DNA of 35,576 bases from CAYJLC01 sp044426345. GTDB taxonomy: Bacteria; Bacillota; Clostridia; Oscillospirales; Butyricicoccaceae. Of this stretch, positions 25,007 through 32,980 are shown one piece after another. Numbering within the stretch: the first letter of the stretch is position 1; each line of letters starts with the position of its first letter. Below the pieces are notes generated by a model. It was given only the letters and a program-made list of their open reading frames with translations, was not told the DNA's origin and did no database searches. The stretch covers positions 1-35,576 of the forward strand of contig JAWXUP010000021.1 of NCBI GenBank assembly GCA_044426345.1, read 5' to 3'. The translations under genes were made by a program, and so were the position numbers.

Positions 25007-26118
25007 TAGTTTTTTTCGCTTTTTTAGCAGTATTAGTCATATATTTTGCAATATGTAAGTTATATGATAAATATTGGGAACACAATTTGTCGGTCGAAAT
25101 TTTCTTGCCAGATGATGAACTGTATGAGGGTGAAAAGTCATCGGTAGTTGAGGTTATCGTGAATGATAAGTTTTTGCCATTGCCAACACTTGAGACACGA
25201 TTTTACTTAGATCGAAGACTAAGATACATTGGAGATACTAAAAATTCAGCTTTATCTGACATGATGTATCGTAGAGATGCATTTACAGTTGGGATTAAGC
25301 AAAAAATCAGTCGTAGCTTTGACATAATTTGCACAAAAAGGGGATATTATACGCTCGATACGCTTGATTTGATATCATCTGATCTGTTTTTGAATAAAAA
25401 ATTTATCGGAAAACGTAATTTTTTCAAATATTTTTATGTTTTTCCGAGAAAAGTAGAAAGTTCAAAAATTGCAATTCCATATCGTCAGATATGTGGGGAA
25501 TTAACGGTTAAAAAATTACTTTATGAAGATCCTTTTTCGTTTGCAGGCATAAGGGACTACACACCAACCGACACGCTAAATTCAATAAACTGGAAGGCAT
25601 CAGCAAAATCGCAAAATTTAGTAGTAAATACCTATGAATCTTCGATAAAACAGAAAGTTTTTGTGCTTTTGGATACATTTAATAACGAAAATATGGATTA
25701 CGAGAACTTAAATGAGGAATCTATACGAATTTCGTGTGCAATGATGGAGCGTTTGTTAATGCAAGGTTCAGAGGTTACAATTGTGTCTAATTCGGTTGAT
25801 GCTTTAAGCCAAAAAACCTTACTATTACAGGATTTAAACGGTATTCCAATCAATGTTTTGAAACAACATTTGTCGCGAATCAAACTTGGACTTGAAACAC
25901 CTTTGGATACATATATTTCGCAAATTCCACACGATTCGTTTGTTATTGTAATTTCAAAAAATACAAATTTAGAGCAAAAATTAAGTGCACATTTTAGTAG
26001 TTTTTACTGGATTGTGCCTTATAAAGATGAAATTCCAAAATTTTCGCTTTCTCGTGATAAATTTTATCTATGGAGACTTGAAAGTGCCATAATTTTTGAT
26101 GATTTGGGAGTGTTTTAA
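25003..26118 (+). CDS. DUF58-domain protein
   Basis: The protein has 371 residues. An N-terminal hydrophobic segment (IVFFAFLAVLVIYFAICKLY) anchors it in the membrane. The DUF58 core motif DPFSFAGIRDYTPTDTLN...INWKASAKS lies near residues 180-207, followed by a VWA-like half (KVFVLLDTF). The upstream part (YYTLDTLDLISSDLFL) is the typical beta region. Its ATG overlaps the MoxR stop by 4 bases. It is the expected MoxR partner and is probably membrane-bound, facing the cytoplasm. Confidence 0.92.
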   Translation: MIVFFAFLAVLVIYFAICKLYDKYWEHNLSVEIFLPDDELYEGEKSSVVEVIVNDKFLPLPTLETRFYLDRRLRYIGDTKNSALSDMMYRRDAFTVGIKQKISRSFDIICTKRGYYTLDTLDLISSDLFLNKKFIGKRNFFKYFYVFPRKVESSKIAIPYRQICGELTVKKLLYEDPFSFAGIRDYTPTDTLNSINWKASAKSQNLVVNTYESSIKQKVFVLLDTFNNENMDYENLNEESIRISCAMMERLLMQGSEVTIVSNSVDALSQKTLLLQDLNGIPINVLKQHLSRIKLGLETPLDTYISQIPHDSFVIVISKNTNLEQKLSAHFSSFYWIVPYKDEIPKFSLSRDKFYLWRLESAIIFDDLGVF

Positions 26119-27278
26119 TGAATTTTCTTAGAAAAAACTTGATAATTTACGCTCCACACATAGTTTGGATGTTGGTATTATCAATTGTTTACGCACTTTT
26201 TGCAGAGCTTTTTAACATCTATATTTTTGATAATACATTAAATTCTACCGATTTTTATTACATAAAAGGTTTGTTTTTAGTTTTTCCATTAGCTTTTTTC
26301 TCAATATCACTTAAAAAAAGCAATGTTTTATGGAAATTTGTACTAAAAGGCTTTATATGTCTGATAATTTGTGGAATTTTATCAAAATGTGTTGTTTTTA
26401 CTGCTATGGTCGCTGCACTTTTTGGATTGAGATTTATAAATAATGTTAATTCTGATAAAAGTAGTTTTGATGAAATTTCACATATAAATTTAATGTTTTT
26501 GGCTGGATTTTTTGTTTTAACGGCCTTTTATGACCTAGTTTTCTTGCAAAAAATGATAGTTTATCACGTTTTCTTTGCAACTTTATTAATTTTTGCGCAA
26601 AAAGGTCTAAAGAGATTTGAATTTTTTATTGATCTGAGAAAAGATAAATCAAATCTGCCAGAACAGAGAATTTTAGACCAAGCAATGAAAATTTTTGCAG
26701 TTTGCACGTTGTTAGTCATTCTTTTGGTTATGCCGATTATGGGAAATTACTACAATTTTATTTCATTTTCGTTTGAACTTTCTGATGAAACTGGATATGT
26801 TTACGAGGAGGTCGAGAGCGAGGATTTGGGAGATGAGCCAGTAGAGGGTGAGGACGGTTACTCACTAGAAGAACTTCAAGATAACTCGCGAATGAGTCAA
26901 GTTTTAGGAATGTTTTGGCAGTTTATAGAGCCATTAATTTACGTTATGAATTTTGTTATATTAGGTTGGATTTTGTATAAAGGTATTTTAGCTTTTTTGG
27001 AGAATTTGAAAAAGCCACTCGTTGTTCGAGATGATGTAATTGAAACAACTTTCAAGAAAATAAATGAGGAGAAAAAATCAACTATAGATATAAGTAAAAT
27101 CAGTGAATTGCTAGATTTTAGTCCTGAAAAACAAATAAGGCGCAGATATAAAAAAACATTGAAAAAATATAATCCTGAGAACTGGCAAACGCCTTCAGAA
27201 ATGGAAGAAATGGCAAAATTAGAGATACCAAAACTACACAATGACTATTTAAATGCGAGATATAATAGTAAAGATTAG
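26118..27278 (+). CDS. Membrane protein with DUF4129-like C-terminus
   Basis: The protein has 386 residues. About six transmembrane segments lie in residues 8-215. An acidic loop (YVEEVESEDLGDEPVEGED-like region near 235-255) leads to a further segment (PLIYVMNFVILGWILYKGI). The cytoplasmic tail has IRRRYKKTLKKY...TPSEM...Y, the pattern of DUF4129 tails. In many bacteria this position is taken by a transglutaminase-DUF4129 fusion; the protease-like domain is missing here. The start shares one base with the DUF58 stop. It is probably the third part of a MoxR membrane complex; function unknown. Confidence 0.8.
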   Translation: MNFLRKNLIIYAPHIVWMLVLSIVYALFAELFNIYIFDNTLNSTDFYYIKGLFLVFPLAFFSISLKKSNVLWKFVLKGFICLIICGILSKCVVFTAMVAALFGLRFINNVNSDKSSFDEISHINLMFLAGFFVLTAFYDLVFLQKMIVYHVFFATLLIFAQKGLKRFEFFIDLRKDKSNLPEQRILDQAMKIFAVCTLLVILLVMPIMGNYYNFISFSFELSDETGYVYEEVESEDLGDEPVEGEDGYSLEELQDNSRMSQVLGMFWQFIEPLIYVMNFVILGWILYKGILAFLENLKKPLVVRDDVIETTFKKINEEKKSTIDISKISELLDFSPEKQIRRRYKKTLKKYNPENWQTPSEMEEMAKLEIPKLHNDYLNARYNSKD

Positions 27279-27281
27279 TGC

Positions 27282-27314
27282 AATCGCAGAGTTTAATTTA
27301 CTCTGCGATTTTAA
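27282..27314 (+). terminator. Terminator of the MoxR operon
   Basis: A perfect 11-bp stem AATCGCAGAGT/ACTCTGCGATT with a 7-base loop and a following TTTTAAATTTT run starts 4 bases after the last operon stop. Confidence 0.88.
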
Positions 27315-27395
27315 ATTTTGCGCATAGATTATTGAAAGATATTTGCAAATAAAAAACGAAACGTATTTATGATATATAATAAAATAAAAAACATT

Positions 27396-27414
27396 TGTTA
27401 TACTACACGTAGTA
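27396..27414 (+). promoter_or_regulatory. Extended -10 promoter overlapping a palindrome
   Basis: TG-T-TATACT (27396-27404) is an extended -10. An inverted repeat TACTAC-AC-GTAGTA (27401-27414) covers its end and the likely start point, as expected for a repressor site. It precedes the zinc-ribbon/Ltp gene by about 150 bases. Confidence 0.55.
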
Positions 27415-27564
27415 AATTAAAGGGATATATGCTTATAGACCATTTTAGGAACGTTTAGTTTTTTAAGTGAATGTGTGAATTCGCCATTATCTAATGTGCG
27501 ACACATTAAGTTTCGATATATTGAGATAGAAAAGATAACTAGGAAAGGTACAAGGAGTAAAATT

Positions 27565-28413
27565 ATGTCTGAACTAATTCAGTGCAAGAATTGTTTTAAA
27601 ATAATAGATAAAAACTCAAAAAAATGCCCTTATTGCGACTATAAAGTTGCGAAAAAGAGAAATATAATGATTATACCTATGGTTTTATTCATAGTTTTTG
27701 CAGGTTATTTGGGATATAGAGGAGTGCAAGTAGAGCAAGATTCGATTACGGAAACCAATATTCAATCGAATTTCACAGATAATTATGTGGATAGTTCAAA
27801 ATCAGACCCTACCGATGAACAGTTGTTAGCTATCGAAAAAGCTGTGTATTATTGCGACGATTTACATATGTCTTATGATGGAATTTATATTTATCTTACA
27901 TCAAGTAGATTCGACGATTTTGAAGAGAACGATGCACTTTATGCCTTGGATTATATAAGTGCTGATTTTTATAAAAATGCTCTAAATCAAGCTGAATATT
28001 ACGCAAATACGGTGAAAATGTCCGAATTGCGCATACTAAATCGCTTAACTTCCAAAAATGGTGACCTGTTTACCGATGAGCAAGCTGAATATGCATTAGA
28101 AAATCTAAATGTAAATTATTTCGAAAATGCGTTGGATATGGCAAATTCAATGGGCAACGATTTAGGATATTCAGAAAACATTATTTACAGTAATTTACTT
28201 TCGGAAGATATAGGCGGATTCACAGAAGAACAGGTTGAATATGCTATGAAAAATATAGATGTAGATTTCTTGGAGAATGCACGTTTAAAAGCAATAGAAT
28301 ACACTAAAAATCAAGGTTATTCAGATAGCGAAGCATTGGTTGAAATGACTGCTATTTACGGAGATTATTTTTCGGAGGACTTAGCTAAACAAGCTCTTGA
28401 GAGTTTAAAATAA
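27565..28413 (+). CDS. Zinc-ribbon, single-TM protein with Ltp-type repeats
   Basis: The protein has 282 residues. The ATG at 27565 has AAGGAG 8 bases upstream; an in-frame extension lacks a site. Residues 7-25 are a zinc ribbon (CKNC...CPYC). Residues about 33-52 are one transmembrane helix (NIMIIPMVLFIVFAGYLGY). The outer part (about 80-282) has four repeats of about 48 residues matching the host cell surface-exposed lipoprotein (Ltp, PF07553) pattern: ALxxAxxYxxxxxMSxxxIxxxLTSxxGxxFTxExAxYAxxNL. In the streptococcal phage TP-J34, Ltp blocks DNA injection by superinfecting phage. Here there is no lipobox, and a cytoplasmic zinc ribbon replaces it. The role may be phage exclusion or envelope sensing; not provable from sequence. 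Confidence 0.85.
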   Translation: MSELIQCKNCFKIIDKNSKKCPYCDYKVAKKRNIMIIPMVLFIVFAGYLGYRGVQVEQDSITETNIQSNFTDNYVDSSKSDPTDEQLLAIEKAVYYCDDLHMSYDGIYIYLTSSRFDDFEENDALYALDYISADFYKNALNQAEYYANTVKMSELRILNRLTSKNGDLFTDEQAEYALENLNVNYFENALDMANSMGNDLGYSENIIYSNLLSEDIGGFTEEQVEYAMKNIDVDFLENARLKAIEYTKNQGYSDSEALVEMTAIYGDYFSEDLAKQALESLK

Positions 28414-28528
28414 GCCCAAAAAAGTTACATTATGAAAAAAAGTTTTTGCAATAATTTTCAGAATGTACTTTATTTAATTTTACATAAGTTTGGCAAAATG
28501 ACTTAATACAAGTTGTAAGTTAAAAAAG

Positions 28529-28557
28529 TTGACAAATTGTTAAAATTGTATTAATAT
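28529..28557 (+). promoter_or_regulatory. Promoter of the MATE gene
   Basis: TTGACA (28529-28534) and TAATAT (28552-28557) are separated by 17 bp. The leader of about 145 bases contains a near-perfect palindrome TAGTGTAATTGCACTA and a hairpin AGAAAA/TTTTCT followed by T-rich sequence, which could attenuate transcription. Confidence 0.7.
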
Positions 28558-28708
28558 GTATACAAGCGATTTTTTAGAGTAGTGTAATTGCACTATGTTT
28601 TTTACGATAGAAAAGGGCTTTTTTTCTTGCTGATTTTTAGTTGAGAAAGTGTAGATAATTGCAATTTTTTGTTGAAAGAATGTGCAATAAGTGGAGATGG
28701 GAGAAAAA

Positions 28709-30061
28709 ATGGAACAGACGAGAGAATTATTCGACAGGAATAAACTAGCGAAATTATTGATACCTATTGCAATCGAGCAAACTTTGGTAATCGTTGTCGG
28801 AATTGCTGATATGATGATGGTTTCGAATGCAGGTGAGTCGGCGGTTTCTGGGATTTCGTTAGTAAACTCAATTTGCGTTCTTCTGATAATGGTCTTCACG
28901 GCAATCGGTTCTGGCGGTTCTATTATTGTTGCGCAACTAATCGGTAGTCAAGATAGAGAAAAGGCGTGCAAAGCTACTAATCAAGTAATTTTAGTATGCG
29001 TGTCATTGGCATTAGTTTTGTCGTTCCTTATGTTGTTTTGCGTAAAATCTATGCTTAGTTTAATATACGGATCGGTCGATCAGAGCGTAATGGATTGTGC
29101 AGTAATTTATTTTGAAATTTCTATTTATTCATTCCCATTTTTAGCGTTATATAACGCATCAGCGGCAATTTTTAGGGTTATGAATAATGCTAAAATCTCT
29201 ATGAAAATGTCGATTTTTATGAACCTTATAAACGTATCTTTAAATGCGGTTTTTATTTTTGGAATGGGGCTTGGAGTAGCTGGTGCGGCGTTGGCTACAT
29301 TGATTTCAAGAATGGCGGCGGCGTTGTTATTTTTTAAATTACTTACAAACTGTAACAATTATGTTTTTCTCGATGTAAAAACGCTGTTTAAATATGATAA
29401 ATTTATGATAAGTGACATTCTGAAAATTTCTATACCACAAGCTATGGAAAGTAGTATGTTTCAATTCGGTAAATTACTTACACAAAGTTTGATATCAGGA
29501 TTTGGAACAGCAGCGATAGCTGCGAATGCTTGTGCCTCAAATCTGGAACTTTTATGTAATATTCCGATATCTGCGATGGGCGTATCGCTCGTTACTATCG
29601 TTGGTCAGTGCGTTGGTTATGGTGATTATGAGCAAGCTCGTCGAAATACACGAAAAGTTTTGAAATATACATATATGTTTGTTATTCCTATTAACATAGT
29701 GTTATTTATCTTCGCACCATTGGTTACTAGCGGTTATAATTTAACTGATGCTGGCATACAATATGCAGTGACATTAATACGATATTATACTGTTTGTAGC
29801 TGCTTTATAGCTCCATTATCGTTCGTATTACCAAATGCACTAAAAGCGGCTGGTGACGTAAAATTCACACTGTTCGCTAGTATGACTTCAATGTGGGTTT
29901 GTAGAGTTGGTTCAGCGTATTTAATTACATATTTCTTCAATTTAGGAGTTTTGGGTGTTTGGATCGCAATGACTATCGACTGGGTAGGGCGTTCGACATT
30001 CAACCTTATAAGATTTAAGGGAAAAGCGTGGGAAACCAAGGCAATTTCGAGTAAAAAATAG
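28709..30061 (+). CDS. MATE-family multidrug/cation antiporter
   Basis: The protein has 450 residues, normal for MATE. The ATG at 28709 has GGGAGA upstream. Twelve transmembrane segments are expected in two similar bundles. Landmarks include the first-helix segment LLIPIAIEQTLVIVVGIADMMMVS and the SGISLVNSICVLL helix. The loop sequence AQLIGSQDREKA and the second-half equivalents GQCVGYGDYEQAR and PNALKAAGDVKFTL are also present. It exports organic cations or drugs using a Na+ or H+ gradient; the exact substrate is not predictable. No regulator is adjacent. Confidence 0.94.
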   Translation: MEQTRELFDRNKLAKLLIPIAIEQTLVIVVGIADMMMVSNAGESAVSGISLVNSICVLLIMVFTAIGSGGSIIVAQLIGSQDREKACKATNQVILVCVSLALVLSFLMLFCVKSMLSLIYGSVDQSVMDCAVIYFEISIYSFPFLALYNASAAIFRVMNNAKISMKMSIFMNLINVSLNAVFIFGMGLGVAGAALATLISRMAAALLFFKLLTNCNNYVFLDVKTLFKYDKFMISDILKISIPQAMESSMFQFGKLLTQSLISGFGTAAIAANACASNLELLCNIPISAMGVSLVTIVGQCVGYGDYEQARRNTRKVLKYTYMFVIPINIVLFIFAPLVTSGYNLTDAGIQYAVTLIRYYTVCSCFIAPLSFVLPNALKAAGDVKFTLFASMTSMWVCRVGSAYLITYFFNLGVLGVWIAMTIDWVGRSTFNLIRFKGKAWETKAISSKK

Positions 30062-30158
30062 ATATTCCAAATAAATTAACTAATGTTTATAAAGCAATAA
30101 AATTTAAAAAGACACACAAATTAATAGAAAAATATATAGTGAAATTTTAGTAACATAA

Positions 30159-30226
30159 AAAAATCTCCTTCATATATTGTTAATAGCCAAAAAAACGGCT
30201 AAAAAACAATTTTGAAGGAGATTTTT
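30159..30226 (+). promoter_or_regulatory. Long hairpin enclosing the Shine-Dalgarno of the next gene
   Basis: Arms AAAAATCTCCTTCA (30159-30172) and TGAAGGAGATTTTT (30213-30226) pair perfectly over 14 bp. The stem continues through ATTGT/ACAAT and TAGCC/GGCTA to an 8-base A-rich loop. GAAGGAG at 30214-30220, the ribosome binding site of the gene starting at 30230, is fully inside the stem. The T-rich end means it may also terminate transcription from the MATE gene. Confidence 0.75.
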
Positions 30227-30229
30227 CTT

Positions 30230-30523
30230 ATGTCAATGCCAAGTATTCCTAATTTAAACCCTCAAATCTCAATAAATCGTGACGATGCAGTAAATTTAAT
30301 CCTCTCATCAATCGGTATGGAAGAATTATCACTAGCGCACATCGTTAATGCTGAGGCCGAAAAAATCCAATTCGCACTCGGTACTTTAGAAACAGCAGAT
30401 GGTGCAGCAAGTTTAACTGACATTATGGCAGTTAATAGCTCTGCGAAAAAAATGTTACGTGATGTAATTAAAAACCAAATGCTAATTTCAATGAAAATGG
30501 AAGACAAAAGTACTATAATATAG
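30230..30523 (+). CDS. Small conserved protein of unknown function
   Basis: The protein has 97 residues. The ATG at 30230 lies 9 bases after GAAGGAG. It opens MPSIPNLNPQISINRDDAVNLIL, then SIGMEELSLAHIVNAEAEKIQFALGTL, and is largely helical with no signal peptide or membrane segment. From memory, similar short proteins with the (E)LSLxHIxNAExEKxQ(Y/F)xLGTL core occur in many Clostridia and Bacilli without a defined role; some are linked to spores. It is monocistronic between a hairpin (30159-30226) and a terminator (30520-30580). Confidence 0.85.
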   Translation: MSMPSIPNLNPQISINRDDAVNLILSSIGMEELSLAHIVNAEAEKIQFALGTLETADGAASLTDIMAVNSSAKKMLRDVIKNQMLISMKMEDKSTII

Positions 30524-30580
30524 ACATATCAGAAAAACCTAGTATTTATCAGGGTTTATCTTATGTCTATTCTTTTTTTT
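30520..30580 (+). terminator. Terminator of the 97-residue protein gene
   Basis: Outer stem ATAGACATA/TATGTCTAT (30520-30528, 30562-30570) with an inner AAACC/GGGTTT stem is followed by TCTTTTTTTT. The stop codon lies inside the left arm. Confidence 0.85.
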
Positions 30581-30608
30581 GACCGAAAAAAATTAGAGAA
30601 AATTAGTA

Positions 30609-30637
30609 TTGAGTTTTTTAGATTTATTCTTTAAAAT
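30609..30637 (+). promoter_or_regulatory. Promoter of the ParB gene
   Basis: TTGAGT (30609-30614) and TAAAAT (30632-30637) are separated by 17 bp, 23 bases before the GTG start. Confidence 0.55.
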
Positions 30638-30659
30638 TCATGGAATTTGAGGTGCTTTA

Positions 30660-31583
30660 GTGAAAAAGTTGTACAAAAAAACAAATGTTAGACGGACCTA
30701 CGTGCTAAGAAATTTAGACCAAACAAACGCATTTACAACCGAAAAAGTGGTAAATATTGAACTTTCAAGGTTAAAACCATTTCAAAATCATCCGTTTAAA
30801 CTTCGCGATGACGAGATGATGAAGGACACGGTTGAGAGCGTGTCGGAGTACGGCGTGCTTGTGCCAGTTATCGCAAGACCGCTTGGCGACGGTGATTTTG
30901 AGTTAATTTCAGGTCATCGTAGACACCGTGCGTGTGAAATTATTGGGCTGAAGACGATGCCAGTCATAGTGCGAAAATTAACCGATGAGCAAGCGACGAT
31001 TTTTATGGTAGACAGTAATTTACAGCGTGAAAGTATCTTGCCGAGCGAGCGCGCGTTTGCGTATAAAATGAAGCTTGATGCGATTAAAAAACAAGGTGAA
31101 CGTACGGATTTGACTTCGTGCCAAGTTGGCACAAAGTTCAGAAGTGATGAAATTATCAGCGAAAACGCTCAAGATAGTCCTCGACAAATCCAACGCTACA
31201 TAAGATTAACCGAGTTAATTCCAGACTTTTTGGATATGGTTGATACCAAGAAAATGGGCTTTACGCCAGCGGTTGAGCTGTCTTATCTTACAAAAGACGA
31301 GCAAGAAATTTTGCTTGACGTAATCGATTCTGAGCAAAATATTCCATCACTTTCGCAGGCGCAAAGGATAAAAGCGCTCAGCAAGGACGATTTCGTGAAT
31401 TTCGAGATACTTTCGATGATAATGCGTGAAGAAAAGAAGACTGAGGTCGAAAAAGTTAGTATTTCTAGCAATAAAATAAAAAAATACTTCCCAAAATCAT
31501 ACTCGCCAGAAAAAATTGAGGAAATTATATTAAAACTTTTGGAAAGTTGGCACAAAAAACGCACCCAAAATCAAGAAAGATAG
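30660..31583 (+). CDS. ParB/Spo0J-type partition protein of the conjugative element
   Basis: The protein has 307 residues. The GTG start at 30660 has GAGGTG upstream. The N-terminal ParB domain is clear: IELSRLKPFQNHPF, VPVIARPLGDG, and the CTP/arginine-patch motif SGHRRHRACEI. LQRESILPSERAFAY leads to the helix-turn-helix (DSPRQIQRYIRLTEL). The C-terminus is a charged dimerisation region. It probably stabilises the excised element or acts as a nucleoid-type regulator. No parA gene is visible, which is common for this ICE family. A terminator follows. Confidence 0.93.
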   Translation: MKKLYKKTNVRRTYVLRNLDQTNAFTTEKVVNIELSRLKPFQNHPFKLRDDEMMKDTVESVSEYGVLVPVIARPLGDGDFELISGHRRHRACEIIGLKTMPVIVRKLTDEQATIFMVDSNLQRESILPSERAFAYKMKLDAIKKQGERTDLTSCQVGTKFRSDEIISENAQDSPRQIQRYIRLTELIPDFLDMVDTKKMGFTPAVELSYLTKDEQEILLDVIDSEQNIPSLSQAQRIKALSKDDFVNFEILSMIMREEKKTEVEKVSISSNKIKKYFPKSYSPEKIEEIILKLLESWHKKRTQNQER

Positions 31584-31597
31584 GGTTTGATATCGTC

Positions 31598-31640
31598 AAA
31601 GAGTTTGTCTTGTTAAAAAATAATAGACAAGCTCTTTTTT
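31598..31640 (+). terminator. Terminator after the ParB gene
   Basis: A 13-bp stem AAAGAGTTTGTCT/AGACAAGCTCTTT (one G-U pair) with a 14-base loop is followed by a T run. Confidence 0.85.
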
Positions 31641-31675
31641 ATATTTTAATGAAAAATGAGAGGTAGGAGAGAAAA

Positions 31676-32509
31676 ATGGCAGTATTTCGGGTAGAAAAAA
31701 CGAAAAACTATACAGTAATGTCAAATAATCACCTTCAAAATAAAAAATTATCGCTAAAAGCAAAAGGTTTGCTGTCAATTATGCTTTCGGTGCCGGACAG
31801 CTGGAATCATAGCATTTCGGGATATTCAAGCATTTGCAAAGACGGTCTGAGTGGAGTTCGTAGTGCAATCAAAGAACTCGAAGAAAGCGGATACATTGTA
31901 CGAAAACGGTTGAGAAATGAAAAAGGGCAGTTGACGCTCACAGAATACACAATTTACGAAGTGCCAGTTATTGCAAAACCTACGTTGGAAAATCCAACAT
32001 TGGATAATCCTATTTTGGCTGAACCTACATTGGGTAAGTTAACGCAATTAAATACTGAATTATCAAGTACTAAAAAATTAAGTACTAACAATATCAATCA
32101 AAAAGAGCTAGGCTATACAGATATTGGATTTGATAGTTTAGAGGAGCTGAAAGAAGTTGTTTTAGAAAAAATTGACGAGGAATATTTTAGACTTTACGGA
32201 ACCTCAACGCAAAAAAATAAGATTTCAGAAATTGCTGAGCTTATAATTGAAACCTTATGTCAATCAAATGAAACCATAAATATCGCAGGGCAGGAATACC
32301 CATCGCAACTAGTAAAAGAGCGATTTTTAAGTTTAGATTCCACGCATATCGAATACGTGATCGAGTGTATAAGCGACACCAAAAGCAATATTAAAAACAT
32401 CAAGAGATATATGCTCGCGACACTTTTTAACGCACCGACGACGATGGATAGTTATTACACCAACAAAGTCAATCGCGACTTTGGAAATATGAAAAAAGAA
32501 GGGATTTAA
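31676..32509 (+). CDS. ICE helix-turn-helix replication-type protein (DUF6017)
   Basis: The protein has 277 residues. AGGAG lies 8 bases before the ATG. Residues 1-85 are a winged helix (FRVEKTKNYTVMSNNHL, LSLKAKGLLSIMLSVP, GVRSAIKELEESGYIVRKR), the RepA_N/HTH_36 type standard in Firmicute conjugative elements. A low-complexity stretch of repeated NPTLxxP-like units (about 105-120) follows. The C-terminus (ETLCQSNETINIAGQEYPSQ; IKRYMLATLFNAP) matches DUF6017. It is thought to act in element replication or its control. The next gene starts immediately after the stop. Confidence 0.9.
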   Translation: MAVFRVEKTKNYTVMSNNHLQNKKLSLKAKGLLSIMLSVPDSWNHSISGYSSICKDGLSGVRSAIKELEESGYIVRKRLRNEKGQLTLTEYTIYEVPVIAKPTLENPTLDNPILAEPTLGKLTQLNTELSSTKKLSTNNINQKELGYTDIGFDSLEELKEVVLEKIDEEYFRLYGTSTQKNKISEIAELIIETLCQSNETINIAGQEYPSQLVKERFLSLDSTHIEYVIECISDTKSNIKNIKRYMLATLFNAPTTMDSYYTNKVNRDFGNMKKEGI

Positions 32510-32980
32510 ATGGCAGTACAAGAGGAAATTAACCATAAAAACATAGCGTTAGTTACAAGCGGTTCTAAGCTTACTGGAAGGTCAGTTTTAAAGCTTGTTC
32601 GGTTGTATCTTACACACTGTAAAACTGCAAAGGAAAGCATACCTCACGGCAAACAGAGTGTGAAGAGCCTCGCCAAGCAAGGACAAGGTATGACAAGCTT
32701 AGACTTGCAAGATGGTGATTTGAAAAAATTCGACCGAATTATGAAAAAATACGGTGTTGATTATGCGATTATGACGGATAAAATGAGTAAAATACCGACA
32801 CACACCCTGTTTTTCAAAGCAAAAGACAATGATGCGATTACAAAAGCATTTCTCGATTTTTCTGCACAAATGGTTAAAAAGCAAGAAAAACCGTCAGTTC
32901 TTAGTGAACTTAGAAGGATGATTGAACTCGTAAAAAATACCATAAATAACAAGGTGAAAAATAAGGAGAATGTGCGATGA
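32510..32980 (+). CDS. PcfB-family conjugation protein (DUF3801)
   Basis: The protein has 156 residues. The ATG follows the previous stop with no gap. The core GKQSVKSLAKQGQGMTSLDL and FDRIMKKYGVDYAI is the PcfB/DUF3801 signature; the C-terminal third is basic and helical. PcfB is an accessory factor bound to the VirD4-type coupling protein in conjugative plasmids such as pCF10. Its stop overlaps the coupling-protein start by 4 bases, as expected for partners. Confidence 0.92.
   Translation: MAVQEEINHKNIALVTSGSKLTGRSVLKLVRLYLTHCKTAKESIPHGKQSVKSLAKQGQGMTSLDLQDGDLKKFDRIMKKYGVDYAIMTDKMSKIPTHTLFFKAKDNDAITKAFLDFSAQMVKKQEKPSVLSELRRMIELVKNTINNKVKNKENVR

Noticed and set aside
27399..27414. BlaI/MecI operator
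   Set aside because: The half-sites are similar, but the spacing TACTAC-AC-GTAGTA is shorter than TACA-N-TGTA type sites and no BlaI-family gene is nearby.
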